Assembly (NCBI RefSeq): GCF_014654205.1 | Contig: NZ_BNAW01000002.1 | Coordinates: 124,001 to 188,000 of the forward strand | DNA from: Amycolatopsis bullii | GTDB lineage: Bacteria > Actinomycetota > Actinomycetes > Mycobacteriales > Pseudonocardiaceae | Direction of reading: 5' to 3' | DNA: 64,000 bases | In this document: positions 56,337 through 64,000 of the stretch, piece after piece | How positions within the stretch are numbered: position 1 is the stretch's first letter | Layout: every line of letters begins with the position of its first letter | The notes under the pieces: generated by a model | The model's database searches: none | Seen by the model: the letters and a program-made list of their open reading frames with translations, nothing else | What the model was told of the DNA's origin: nothing | Made by a program: the position numbers and the translations under genes

Positions 56337-57224
56337 TCAGACGACTTCGGGGCACCGCAGACGGGCGGGCTCGCGGCTCTTCAGCAGGGCGACGCCGAGG
56401 CCGGTGAGGGAATGCAGCACCGAATTGCGGCTGCGGGCGGTCATCACCAGCCCGGCCTTGCGCAGCACGCTGGCGTGCTTGCTGGCGCCGGCCAGGGATA
56501 TCCCCAGCCGCTGCGAAAGCTCGCTGGTCGTGCAGCTTTCGGTCAGCGCCTGCAGTGCCGCCGCGCGGGTGTGCCCGACCAGCGCCTCCAGCGCCTGTTC
56601 GTCGGGTTCGTCGACGGTCCACAGATCGGCGGGCGCGGGCACCCCGAACACCACCGCCGGCACGCCGGTGGCCCGTTCGGACTCCAGCACCACGGCGGTG
56701 CGGCCGGACAGGAACACCGAAGGGCTCAGCGACAGCCCCCGCCCCCGGAGGTGGATGTCGCGGTCGGTGTCGTCCGGGATCTCCAGCACCGGCGCGGTCC
56801 AGTTCACCTTGGGGTGCAGCGCACCGAGCAGGCCTTCGACGCCGGTGGTGATCGCGACGCGGCCCAGGGAGTCGCGGACCGCCTCGAGGTGGGTGCGCAC
56901 CCGTTCCCAGTGCGGCATGACCGCCAGCCGGCAGAACTCGAACACCGTGGCCGTGACCTGCTCGCGGGCCGGATCGCCGCGCCAGGCCGGCTCGAGGTCG
57001 CCCTCGGACCGCTCCAGTAGCCACACCAGCTCGTCGAGCGGCAGGCCGTCCCGTGCGGGCGACTTGCCGAGCAGCGCACGGACGTTGGTGCGCCACGCGT
57101 GGAAACCCACGCTGCCGGTGCGGCCGTACAGGTCCATCCCGAACACGCTCTCCGCAACCGGTCCGAAACTGGCCACCATGCGCATCCGCGCGAGGTCGGC
57201 GGCCGTGAAATGAACTCTCAACAC
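56337..57224 (-). CDS. ArsR-like winged-helix regulator (DUF5937-type), operon head
   Basis: The protein has 295 residues. The start chosen is the GTG at 57224 (V-L-R-V-H-F-T), matching the paralogue at 57751. The N-terminal domain of about 210 residues belongs to a family fused to ArsR-type winged helices in actinomycetes. The C-terminal helix-turn-helix (about 225-285) contains [23 protein letters not shown], and [13 protein letters not shown]. No metal-site Cys cluster is present. It precedes mbtH by 29 bases and is probably the pathway regulator, transcribed from the promoter at 57398-57427. Confidence 0.8.
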   Translation of the reverse strand: MLRVHFTAADLARMRMVASFGPVAESVFGMDLYGRTGSVGFHAWRTNVRALLGKSPARDGLPLDELVWLLERSEGDLEPAWRGDPAREQVTATVFEFCRLAVMPHWERVRTHLEAVRDSLGRVAITTGVEGLLGALHPKVNWTAPVLEIPDDTDRDIHLRGRGLSLSPSVFLSGRTAVVLESERATGVPAVVFGVPAPADLWTVDEPDEQALEALVGHTRAAALQALTESCTTSELSQRLGISLAGASKHASVLRKAGLVMTARSRNSVLHSLTGLGVALLKSREPARLRCPEVV

Positions 57225-57397
57225 ATTCAGGCCTCTTGTCTTCCACGGCGGGTGCGCGACCGCAGCAAAACCACTCCGGCGGGACGACACTCCCGCCAGA
57301 GTGGAACACAAGCCGAACACCGCCGAACGTGTACTGCCGACGCGGGGACATCAACTCGTGCGTCGACGCCAGGCCCCCATGACCCGAGACGGCGCCC

Positions 57398-57445
57398 ACC
57401 CTAGCAGCGATTAACCGAGCAAGTAAACACCTTGTTTGTGGTTAA
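57398..57445 (-). promoter_or_regulatory. Probable promoter and operator of the NRPS operon
   Basis: On the reverse strand TTTACT (57422-57427) and TAGGGT (57398-57403) are 18 bases apart, a good -35/-10 pair. Overlapping them are the inverted repeat TTAACC (57411-57416) / GGTTAA (57440-57445) and the inner palindrome AAACA-CCT-TGTTT (57425-57437). The overlap with the promoter suits an ArsR-type repressor site. Transcription would give a leader of about 165 bases. Confidence 0.6.
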
Positions 57446-57619
57446 CCGCCGCATTGCTCCATACCAGCGGAAGCCGATCCGGCAAATAGCTGAGAACAAA
57501 TGAAAGAATTGACTGCCCCAGTCGGGAAAAAAGCCGCGCCGCCCCCAGGATTCCAGCGGCGCAAGTCGATCACTCCGCCGAAGTTGCCAGCGTCCGCGCA
57601 CCGTCGTCAACGACGACGC

Positions 57620-57647
57620 GAACGTTTCGGGTCGATCCGAAACGTTC
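57620..57647. promoter_or_regulatory. Perfect 11-bp inverted repeat, candidate regulator site
   Basis: GAACGTTTCGG (57620-57630) and its exact complement CCGAAACGTTC (57637-57647) are separated by six bases. It lies about 100 bases upstream of the right-hand ArsR-like gene, between the divergent regulators. There is no T-run, so an operator is as likely as a terminator. Confidence 0.6.
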
Positions 57648-57750
57648 ACGCCATAAGCGCAGGTGGCCGTGACCCCAATCACATCGGTACCGATATCCCC
57701 GGCATTCGGTCACGCACTTCGGGCAGTATCGATTGCGGGGTGATGGCACA

Positions 57751-58716
57751 GTGTTGCGAGTGCACTTCAGCGAGTCGGATATCGACCGGCTGACGGTGGC
57801 GGATGCCGCCGACCCCATGTGGGAACTCCTGACGAGCGTCTACCGGCTGCAGCGGCCCGAGGGCGAGCAGGTCTTCGGGCGGTGGCGCGAAACCTCCCGG
57901 CCGGCGGTCCCCGGCTCGGTCACCCGGCTGCTCGACGCGATTCCGCCCTACGGGTACTGCCCCGACTTCCTGACGCCGTCGGAATTCGGCGGCGATCTCG
58001 CCGACGGCCTCGCCGCACTGGCCCGGACGCCGGAGTCGGCGCTGCGCGGCGACATCGCCGCATTCGCCGCCGAGCGGAACCGGCTCCCGAAGTGGCTGCG
58101 CAAGATCGCCCACGGCGACGGCCACGAACTGCAGACCCTCGCCGACACCGCGTACGAGTACTTCCGCCAGTGCATCGGCCCGCACTGGCCCACGATCACC
58201 CGGGCGGTGGACCGCGAGCGGGACCGCTGCCGCGAAGCCCTGCAGCGCGGCGGGCCGCACCTGCTGCTGTCGACCCTGCACCCGGACGTGCGCTGGCGGC
58301 CCCCGGTGCTCGAGGTCCGCTTCCCGGTCGAGCAGGACCTGCACCTGCGGGGCCGCGGCCTGCGGCTGCTGCCGTCGTTCTTCTGCCACGGCATGCCCAC
58401 GACGTACAAGGACGCCACGCGCTCCCCGGCGCTGGTCTATTCGATCGACCACCAGCCGAGCCCCGCGGCGATCGCCGAGCCCGGCGCGGCGCTGAGCGCC
58501 CTGCTCGGGCACACCCGCGCCCGGATCCTGGTCGCGGTGGCGGCCACGGAGTGCAACACGAGCCAGCTCGCCGAGCGCACGAACACGGCCATCGCCACGG
58601 CGAGCAGCCACGCCTCCATCCTCCGCGCCGGCGGCCTGATCGAGAGCACCCGCAGCGGGAAGTCGACGGTGCACACGATCACGCCGCTGGGCCTGGCGGT
58701 CATCAAGGCCGGCTGA
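57751..58716 (+). CDS. ArsR-like winged-helix regulator, paralogue of the operon-head regulator
   Basis: The protein has 321 residues from GTG, with the same V-L-R-V-H-F opening as the divergent gene at 57224. It shares with that protein the H-P-x-V-x-W-x-x-P-V-L-E segment near 185, L-H-L-R-G-R-G-L near 207, and the C-terminal winged helix G-H-T-R-A-R-I-L, N-T-S-Q-L-A-E-R-T-N, A-S-S-H-A-S-I-L-R-A-G-G-L. The two are clearly homologous but diverged. As the right border of the cluster it may cross-regulate the shared intergenic region. The ligand is unknown. Confidence 0.8.
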   Translation: MLRVHFSESDIDRLTVADAADPMWELLTSVYRLQRPEGEQVFGRWRETSRPAVPGSVTRLLDAIPPYGYCPDFLTPSEFGGDLADGLAALARTPESALRGDIAAFAAERNRLPKWLRKIAHGDGHELQTLADTAYEYFRQCIGPHWPTITRAVDRERDRCREALQRGGPHLLLSTLHPDVRWRPPVLEVRFPVEQDLHLRGRGLRLLPSFFCHGMPTTYKDATRSPALVYSIDHQPSPAAIAEPGAALSALLGHTRARILVAVAATECNTSQLAERTNTAIATASSHASILRAGGLIESTRSGKSTVHTITPLGLAVIKAG

Positions 58717-58752
58717 GCGGGACCGGAGCAGCGATGACCACCGATCGCCCGA

Positions 58753-58795
58753 TTGACGGCCGCGCCGCGGCCGGTACCGTATGGGAGCGCTCCCA
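58753..58795 (+). promoter_or_regulatory. Promoter with perfect CebR-type operator
   Basis: TTGACG (58753-58758) and TACCGT (58775-58780), 16 bases apart, are followed after one base by the perfect 14-base palindrome TGGGAGCGCTCCCA (58782-58795), the CebR consensus. The geometry is identical to the promoter at 8401-8443. The controlled gene is the GH44 enzyme starting 25 bases downstream. Confidence 0.85.
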
Positions 58796-58819
58796 CATCA
58801 CGGCGGCAGGAGTCTCTTC

Positions 58820-60751
58820 ATGGGTGCTCGACGACGACGTCACCTCAGGCCCGGAACGGCGAGCGGCTGCGTCCTGGCCGGCGTCCTGACCGCGCAGATC
58901 ATCGCCGTCCCCGCGGCCTCCGCGGCCGCCGGGCCCGCGCTGTCGGTCGACGTGTCCGCCGCCCGGCACCCGATCAGCCCCGGCATCTACGGCCTCAACG
59001 GCGGCGATCCGGCGTTCAACGCCGAAATCGGCCAGACGGTCGCGCGCTGGGGAGGCAACGCCACCAGCCGCTACAACTTCAAGAACCACACCTACAACAC
59101 CGGCAGCGACTGGTACTTCGAAAACATCGTCGCCGACGAGGACCACTCTGTCGAAGGCATGGTCAAGTCCAATTTGGACCGTGGCATCAAGCCCGTGGTC
59201 ACCGTGCCCCTGAGCGGCTGGGTGGCCAAGGACTCGCCGTCATCGCATCCCTTCGCCTGCGGGTTCCCGGCGACCCGGTTCCCGCAGCAGGACAGCTTCG
59301 ACCAGTGGGACCCCCACTGCGGCAACGGAAAGCTCGGCGACCAGAACCTCACCGGCGTTCCCGCCGACACCTCGATCCCCGCGGACGCGGCGTTCGACGG
59401 CGAGATGGTGTCGCACCTGGTGGACCGGTTCGGCACGGCGGCGCAAGGCGGGGTGCCGATCTACGAACTCGACAACGAACCGGTGCTCTGGTCCAGCACG
59501 CACCGGGACGTGCACCCCGAACCGGTGTCGGACGACGAACTCGGCAGCAAGGGCACCGCGGCCGCCGCGGCGATCAAGGCCGCCGACCCGAGCGCGGCGG
59601 TCCTCGGCCCGTCCGGCTGGGGCTACTGCGAATGGGTTGCCTCCGGGGTGGACGGTTGCGGGCCGGGCGCCGATTCGGCCGCGCACGGCGGGCTCAACCT
59701 GTCCCAGTGGTACCTCAAGACCATGAAGGACTACAGCGACGCCCACGGCGGCAAGCGCTTCCTCGACTATTTCGACCAGCACTTCTACCCGCAGATCAGC
59801 GGGGACAAGACCCCCGAGGCCAACGCGCTGCGGCTGCGGTCGGTCCGGTCGCTGTGGGACCCGACCTACGTCGAGGAGTCCTGGATCGGCCCGAGTGGCG
59901 TCAACGCGCCGCCGCTGCAGTTCATCCGCACGATGAAGTCGTGGATCGACCGGTACAACCCCGGGACCAAAACCGCCATCACCGAGTACAACTGGGGCGC
60001 GCTGGACGACATCAACGGCGCACTGGCCGAAGCCGACATCCTGGGTGTCTTCGGCCGCGAAGGCCTCGACCTGGCCACGATGTGGGGCGAACCCAAGCCG
60101 ACCGACCCGGGTGCCTACGCGTTCCGGATGTACCGCAACTACGACGGCGCCGGCAGCCGCTTCGGCGACGTCAGCGTGTCGGCGACCGCCGCCGACCAGG
60201 GCCGGCTGGCGGTGTACGCGGCGCAGCGGTCCTCCGACCAGGCGCTGACCGTCATGGTCGTCAACAAGACCGGCGACGACCTGGCATCACCGCTGTCGCT
60301 GGCCGGGTTCGACAACGCCGGCGCGGCCCAGCGGTTCACCTACAGCCCGGCCAACCTGAACGCCATCGTGCGCGGCGACGACCTCCCGGCGGCCGACGGC
60401 CGGATCGACGCGACCTACCCGGCGAACTCCATCACGCTCCTGGTCCTCCCGGCGGCCGGCTGCACGGCGACCCTGCAGGTCAACGGCGGCTGGAGCACCG
60501 GCCACGTCGCGACGGTGACCGTCACCAACGACCGCCGCACCCCGATCACCGGCTGGCGGGTCGGCTGGACCTGGAGCGGAAACCAGCAGATCACCAACTC
60601 GTGGAACACCACCCTGCAGCAGAACGCCGCCGGCGTGGTCGCCGCCGACGCCGGCTGGAACGGCCGGATCGGCCCGGGCGGCAGCACCACCTTCGGGTTC
60701 CAGGCGAGCGGGACGGCCCCGCCACCGAAGCTGACCTGCACGCCTGCCTGA
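58820..60751 (+). CDS. Secreted GH44-CBM2 endoglucanase/xyloglucanase
   Basis: The protein has 643 residues and AGGAG before the ATG. The signal peptide (about 1-36) ends at A-S-A. The GH44 catalytic domain (about 40-450) shows R-W-G-G-N-A-T-S-R-Y-N, the acid/base in E-L-D-N-E-P (Glu220) and the nucleophile in I-T-E-Y-N-W-G (Glu388). A beta-sandwich (about 450-535) follows. The C-terminal CBM2 (about 540-643) has terminal Cys residues and G-W-x-x-G/W-T-W motifs. GH44 enzymes cut beta-1,4-glucans and xyloglucan. The perfect CebR operator ties it to cellulose response. It is unrelated to the NRPS cluster it borders. Confidence 0.9.
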   Translation: MGARRRRHLRPGTASGCVLAGVLTAQIIAVPAASAAAGPALSVDVSAARHPISPGIYGLNGGDPAFNAEIGQTVARWGGNATSRYNFKNHTYNTGSDWYFENIVADEDHSVEGMVKSNLDRGIKPVVTVPLSGWVAKDSPSSHPFACGFPATRFPQQDSFDQWDPHCGNGKLGDQNLTGVPADTSIPADAAFDGEMVSHLVDRFGTAAQGGVPIYELDNEPVLWSSTHRDVHPEPVSDDELGSKGTAAAAAIKAADPSAAVLGPSGWGYCEWVASGVDGCGPGADSAAHGGLNLSQWYLKTMKDYSDAHGGKRFLDYFDQHFYPQISGDKTPEANALRLRSVRSLWDPTYVEESWIGPSGVNAPPLQFIRTMKSWIDRYNPGTKTAITEYNWGALDDINGALAEADILGVFGREGLDLATMWGEPKPTDPGAYAFRMYRNYDGAGSRFGDVSVSATAADQGRLAVYAAQRSSDQALTVMVVNKTGDDLASPLSLAGFDNAGAAQRFTYSPANLNAIVRGDDLPAADGRIDATYPANSITLLVLPAAGCTATLQVNGGWSTGHVATVTVTNDRRTPITGWRVGWTWSGNQQITNSWNTTLQQNAAGVVAADAGWNGRIGPGGSTTFGFQASGTAPPPKLTCTPA

Positions 60752-60948
60752 GGCCGCCGGGCCGGTCAGTCGCCGAGCACCAGCTGATCGGCCATGGGGG
60801 TCCAGCACGCACGTCGTGGATCCATGATCGTTTCGCGGCCCCTTCCGGTCACCTCGCCGGAGGACTCACCGCGGCCCGCGGCGCCGTGAAACCGCTTTCC
60901 CGACTCCGCAACGGCGCTACGATGTGGTGCCCGGACAAAGGAGTTCGC

Positions 60949-62190
60949 ATGGTGAAAGCGTTCAGCCGGCGCACCGCGCTGGCCGCCGGCGCGAGCGTCA
61001 CCGCCGGCCTTGCGTGGCCTGCCGCCGCCCGCGCCGCTCAACCCGGCGGCGTGGGCTTCACCCTGGACGCCGAAACGCTCGACGGCGGCGAACAGATCAC
61101 CTCGGTCACCCTCCGGACCGCCCGGATCGGGCCGATCGACCCCGCGAGCCTGACCACCGGCACGTTCACCGTGCACGCGAGGGCCACCAGCCCGATCGAC
61201 ACCGGCGGCCAGGACATCGGCTACGACCTCGACCGGCCCATCACCGCCGCACGGCTCGGCCACCACGGCGACATCGTGCTCGAGCTCGGCCACGCCGAAG
61301 GTCAAACCGGCGGCAACACCCTCGGCTACGTCAACGGCAAGAGCCGCAACGTCCGGCTCGACCTGGTCTACACCATCACCCAGAACACCCCCGTGCGCCT
61401 CCGCAACGGCCGTCCGGTCACCCTCACCCGGTTCACCCAAGGCCCGCTGGCCAACCCGGAGGCCGACGCTTTCACCCACCACACCTCACGTTCGGGGATG
61501 AAGTACCGGCTGTACTCCCCGGCGGCGCACCACGACCGGCGCCCGTTGATCCTCTGGCTCCACGGCGGCGGCGAGGGCGCATCCCTGCCCGATGGCTACT
61601 ACGACAACGAAACGACGCTGCGCGCCAACCGGGGCGCACTGGGCTTCGCCACGCGGGAAGCCCAGTCGATCTTCGGCGGCGCCCACGTCGTCGTCCCGCA
61701 GTGCACGTCCGCCTGGATGGACGACGGTCCCCGCTTCGCGCCGCTCATCGACGAAATCCTCCGCGAAGTGATCCGCACGCGCCCCGTCGATGCCCGGCGC
61801 GTCCACGTCGCCGGCTGCAGCAATGGCGGCTACATGAGCCTGAAGATGACCACGGTCTACCCCAGGACGTTCGCCTCGTCCGTCCCGATCTGCGGCGTCG
61901 TCGCGGCCCGGAAGGCCGGTGACCCACCGCTGATCCCGGACGCCGAGCTGGCCGCGATCAGCACACCGACGTGGCTGGTCGCCTCGCGCGACGACGACAC
62001 GGTGGACCCGCAGGCCAACACCGTCCACGCGCACGAGCTCATCCCCCGCTCGGAACTGACGCTCTACGACCACGTCGTCCGGAACGGTCACCAGTTCCCC
62101 GGTCACTGGTCGTGGATCTACGTCGCCCGCAACGATCCGAGCACCGGCGGCACCCACGTCTGGCAGTGGATGGCGCGGAAGCACCGGTGA
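60949..62190 (+). CDS. Tat-exported alpha/beta-fold esterase with N-terminal Ig-like domain
   Basis: The protein has 413 residues, with AAAGGAG before the ATG and a possible -10 TACGAT at 60918-60923. The twin-arginine signal F-S-R-R-T-A-L-A-A-G ends near A-R-A-A. A beta-sandwich domain (about 35-170) precedes the hydrolase with I-L-W-L-H-G-G-G-E-G near 205, the nucleophile elbow A-G-C-S-N-G-G-Y near 290 and a late N-G-H-Q-F-P-G-H His. The layout is like extracellular PHB-depolymerase/feruloyl-esterase-type or peptidase-like S9 hydrolases with a sandwich domain. Polysaccharide-linked ester cleavage is plausible from the neighbouring GH44 but unproven. Confidence 0.75.
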   Translation: MVKAFSRRTALAAGASVTAGLAWPAAARAAQPGGVGFTLDAETLDGGEQITSVTLRTARIGPIDPASLTTGTFTVHARATSPIDTGGQDIGYDLDRPITAARLGHHGDIVLELGHAEGQTGGNTLGYVNGKSRNVRLDLVYTITQNTPVRLRNGRPVTLTRFTQGPLANPEADAFTHHTSRSGMKYRLYSPAAHHDRRPLILWLHGGGEGASLPDGYYDNETTLRANRGALGFATREAQSIFGGAHVVVPQCTSAWMDDGPRFAPLIDEILREVIRTRPVDARRVHVAGCSNGGYMSLKMTTVYPRTFASSVPICGVVAARKAGDPPLIPDAELAAISTPTWLVASRDDDTVDPQANTVHAHELIPRSELTLYDHVVRNGHQFPGHWSWIYVARNDPSTGGTHVWQWMARKHR

Positions 62191-62206
62191 CCGGCCGGGT
62201 CCTCGG

Positions 62207-62938
62207 CTAGGGACCCGGCTCCCCGCCGAGGGCCCGGTACACCGGCCGGAGCAGTTCGGCGACGTCTTCGCCGCCCACGGTGATCGCGAACGGCGGAACC
62301 TGGTCCAGGAGCGCGTCGGCCGGCGTTCGCGGCCCGTGCAGCGGCGCCGCGCCGCCCACCCCCGGGGCCGGCCCGCAGTCGAAGAAGGTGTCCATGACTT
62401 CGGTCAGCGGCGGAGCCGTGTCGGCGGGATCGAGCGGTTCGGCGGAGACGAGCCGGTTCTTCAGCTCCTCGAGCAGCGCCTCACGGGTCCGGCCGCGCAG
62501 TGCGAGGATGGTGAACGGATCTTCCGCGACCCGCCCGACGAGCGCGGAGAACACGGCGTTCAGGTGACCGCACGGGACCTCGGCGTCCGGGCAGGTGCAG
62601 TCCAGTGACACCTCCCGCGCCGAAGACGGGAACAACGGCAGGCGGACCCGCTTGAAGGTCTGTTCGACCTCCCGGGGCAGTTCGCCGCCGAGCAGCAGGA
62701 CGGTCGACGACGCTTGGGCGGCCAGGGCCTGGGTGATCGCCGCCCAGTCCGCTTTCCCGAACGCCGTCAACCCGATTCTCACCGTGTGCCGGCGACCGTC
62801 GTCGACCTCGGCGTCGACACGCCCGGCGCCGACCTCCAAGGACACCACGCGGCCCTGGCCGGGTGCGGGCAGCAGGACACCGATCGCCGTCAGCGCCCGG
62901 AGGAACCGGGCCGGCCACCACGGGAGCGGCTCACTCAT
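62207..62938 (-). CDS. SWIM zinc-finger protein, partner of SNF2 helicase
   Basis: The protein has 243 residues. The SWIM signature D-C-T-C-P-D and V-P-C-G-H-L-N-A-V (C-x-C...C-x-H) lies near residues 112-128, flanked by the usual alpha/beta regions. Its start overlaps the end of the SNF2 helicase gene by eight bases. In actinomycetes this pair is a conserved operon, and the SWIM protein is thought to bind DNA or the helicase. The function is not characterised in detail; a DNA repair role is assumed for the family. Confidence 0.88.
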   Translation of the reverse strand: MSEPLPWWPARFLRALTAIGVLLPAPGQGRVVSLEVGAGRVDAEVDDGRRHTVRIGLTAFGKADWAAITQALAAQASSTVLLLGGELPREVEQTFKRVRLPLFPSSAREVSLDCTCPDAEVPCGHLNAVFSALVGRVAEDPFTILALRGRTREALLEELKNRLVSAEPLDPADTAPPLTEVMDTFFDCGPAPGVGGAAPLHGPRTPADALLDQVPPFAITVGGEDVAELLRPVYRALGGEPGP

Positions 62939-64000
62939 CGAGCGCCTCCTCCCCCAGGGTGAGCACTCCGCGCAGGGCGTCCGTGGACAGCTCGGTCAGC
63001 AGGCCTTCGCCCTCGCCGACGACCATGCCCGCGAGCGCGCGTTTCCTGCTGATCAGGGTCTCGATGCGGTCCTCGATGGTGCCCGGGCAGACGAACTTCC
63101 GGACCTGGACGGTGCGGCCCTGCCCGATCCGGAACGCGCGGTCGGTGGCCTGGTTCTCCACGGCCGGGTTCCACCAGCGGTCCAGGTGCAGCACCTGGGT
63201 GGCGGCGGTCAGCGTGAGCCCGGACCCGCCGGCCTTGAGCGACAGCAGCAGGATCCTCGGTCCGTCGCCGGACTGGAAGCGTTCCACGATTGCGTCGCGC
63301 GCCCCTTGGGCCAGGCCCCCGTGCAAGAACCCGACTTCGGCACCGAGCCGGTCCGACAGGTGGGGCACGAGCAGGTGGCCGAACTCGGTGTACTGCGTGA
63401 AACACAGCGCCCGGTCGCCCGAAGCCAGGATTTCCGCCAGGACCTCTTCGAGGCGGTTGACCTTGCCGGACCGCTGCCCGATCGGGGAGCCGTCGTGCAG
63501 CAGGTGCGCGGGGTGGTTGCAGACCTGCTTGAGCTTCGTGATGGCGGCGAGCACGTTGCCGCGGCGCTTGATGCCGTGGGTGGTCTCGATCTTCGTCATC
63601 ATCTCGTCGACGATCGCGCTGTACAACGTGCCCTGTTCGCGGGTGAGCCGGTACTCCTGCCGGATTTCGATCTTGTCCGGCAGCTCGGGGACGATCGCGG
63701 GGTCGGTCTTCACCCGGCGCAGCAGGTACGGCTGCGTCAGCCGGCGCAACGCGGCGGCCGTGGCGGTGTCGCCCCGGCGCTCGATCGGGACCGCGAACCG
63801 GCGCCGGAACTCGAACCTGCTGCCGAGCAGTCCGGGGTTGAGCAGGTCCAGCACCGACCACAGATCGGCCAGCCGGTTCTCCACCGGGGTGCCGGTCAGC
63901 GCGAGCCGGTGCTCGGCCGTGAGCCGCCGCACGGCCTTGGCCGTCGCGGTGTCGGCGTTCTTGATGGCGTGCGCTTCGTCGAGCACCAGGCGTCGCCAGG
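62931..64000 (-). CDS. SNF2-family helicase, partial (C-terminal part)
   Basis: The frame is open to the right window edge, so the N-terminus is missing. The visible 350 or so residues include motif II L-D-E-A-H (with A-I-K-N), motif III L-T-G-T-P-V-E-N, C-F-T-Q-Y-T-E-F, motif V S-L-K-A-G-G-S-G-L-T-L-T-A-A, and motif VI A-T-D-R-A-F-R-I-G-Q. These are the SWI2/SNF2 ATPase motifs. A coupled SWIM gene follows. The family translocates on double-stranded DNA. Confidence 0.93.
   Translation of the reverse strand, partial: WRRLVLDEAHAIKNADTATAKAVRRLTAEHRLALTGTPVENRLADLWSVLDLLNPGLLGSRFEFRRRFAVPIERRGDTATAAALRRLTQPYLLRRVKTDPAIVPELPDKIEIRQEYRLTREQGTLYSAIVDEMMTKIETTHGIKRRGNVLAAITKLKQVCNHPAHLLHDGSPIGQRSGKVNRLEEVLAEILASGDRALCFTQYTEFGHLLVPHLSDRLGAEVGFLHGGLAQGARDAIVERFQSGDGPRILLLSLKAGGSGLTLTAATQVLHLDRWWNPAVENQATDRAFRIGQGRTVQVRKFVCPGTIEDRIETLISRKRALAGMVVGEGEGLLTELSTDALRGVLTLGEEALDE

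Larger units (their letters stand above)
57225..57750. other. 526-bp divergent regulatory region of the cluster
   Basis: There is no convincing gene here. Base composition drops towards AT around 57410-57500. It contains a promoter for the NRPS operon, two sets of inverted repeats described separately, and about 100 bases before the right-hand paralogue with no clear Shine-Dalgarno sequence, suggesting a leaderless start there. The left part (57225-57397) would be the 5' leader of the operon transcript. Confidence 0.6.

Noticed and set aside
58753..60800. The GH44 enzyme as part of the NRPS cluster
   Set aside because: It has its own CebR-type promoter, secretion signal and cellulose-binding domain. 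Its role is polysaccharide degradation and the cluster boundary is best placed at about 58716.
1..64000. CRISPR arrays, insertion sequences, tRNA or rRNA genes
   Set aside because: No regularly spaced repeats, transposase-like proteins, terminal inverted repeats or recognisable RNA-gene sequence were found on reading both strands. A tRNAscan and ISfinder search would settle it.

Overview
The window is very GC-rich, densely coding actinobacterial chromosome. The combination of an LprG-like lipoprotein with a P55-like exporter, WXG100-type proteins, CBM2-tagged secreted cellulases and esterases, GTG starts, leaderless promoters and a large NRPS cluster suggests a Pseudonocardiales actinomycete such as Amycolatopsis. 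The genus is an inference. No rRNA, tRNA, CRISPR or insertion sequence was seen.

Left flank (1-23.3 kb): WXG100-like and lysozyme-like proteins; an LprG/P55-type pair; a MerR-controlled hydrolase pair; a SUKH-like gene destroyed by frameshifts; a STAND NTPase; a secreted CE2 esterase under a CebR-type operator; a TetR regulator followed by decayed remnants; a phosphotransferase; a sulfite-oxidase-like enzyme; two LLM monooxygenases; an HxlR/hydrolase divergent pair; a PaoABC-like molybdenum aldehyde oxidoreductase operon; and a royal-jelly/SMP-30-like protein.

Core (23.5-58.7 kb): a biosynthetic gene cluster. Three overlapping genes (23507-26624) match the enduracididine enzymes MppR, MppQ and MppP. 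A GT39-type membrane glycosyltransferase stands convergently beside them. An approximately 29-kb unidirectional, mostly translationally coupled operon (57224 down to 28470) encodes an ArsR-like regulator, MbtH protein, two different Fe(II)/2-oxoglutarate oxygenases, two NRPSs, a stand-alone penicillin-binding-protein-type thioesterase, an MFS exporter and a two-component system. The NRPS order is A-T / C-A-T-E / C-A-T on the first protein and C-A-T-E / C-A-T / C-A-T-E on the second. That gives six modules with epimerases in modules 2, 4 and 6, no starter condensation domain and no terminal thioesterase. The simplest prediction is a cyclic L/D-alternating hexapeptide with enduracididine-type residues, possibly beta-hydroxylated and glycosylated and released by the PBP-type thioesterase. 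This resembles mannopeptimycin logic, but the beta-methyl-phenylalanine methyltransferase is not in the window and the module codes are mostly unassigned, so the product may be new. A second ArsR-like paralogue diverges from the operon across a 526-bp intergenic region rich in inverted repeats.

Right flank (58.7-64 kb): a secreted GH44-CBM2 glycanase with a perfect CebR-type operator in the same promoter geometry as the CE2 gene at 8.6 kb, a Tat-exported esterase, and a SWIM-protein/SNF2-helicase pair cut by the window end.
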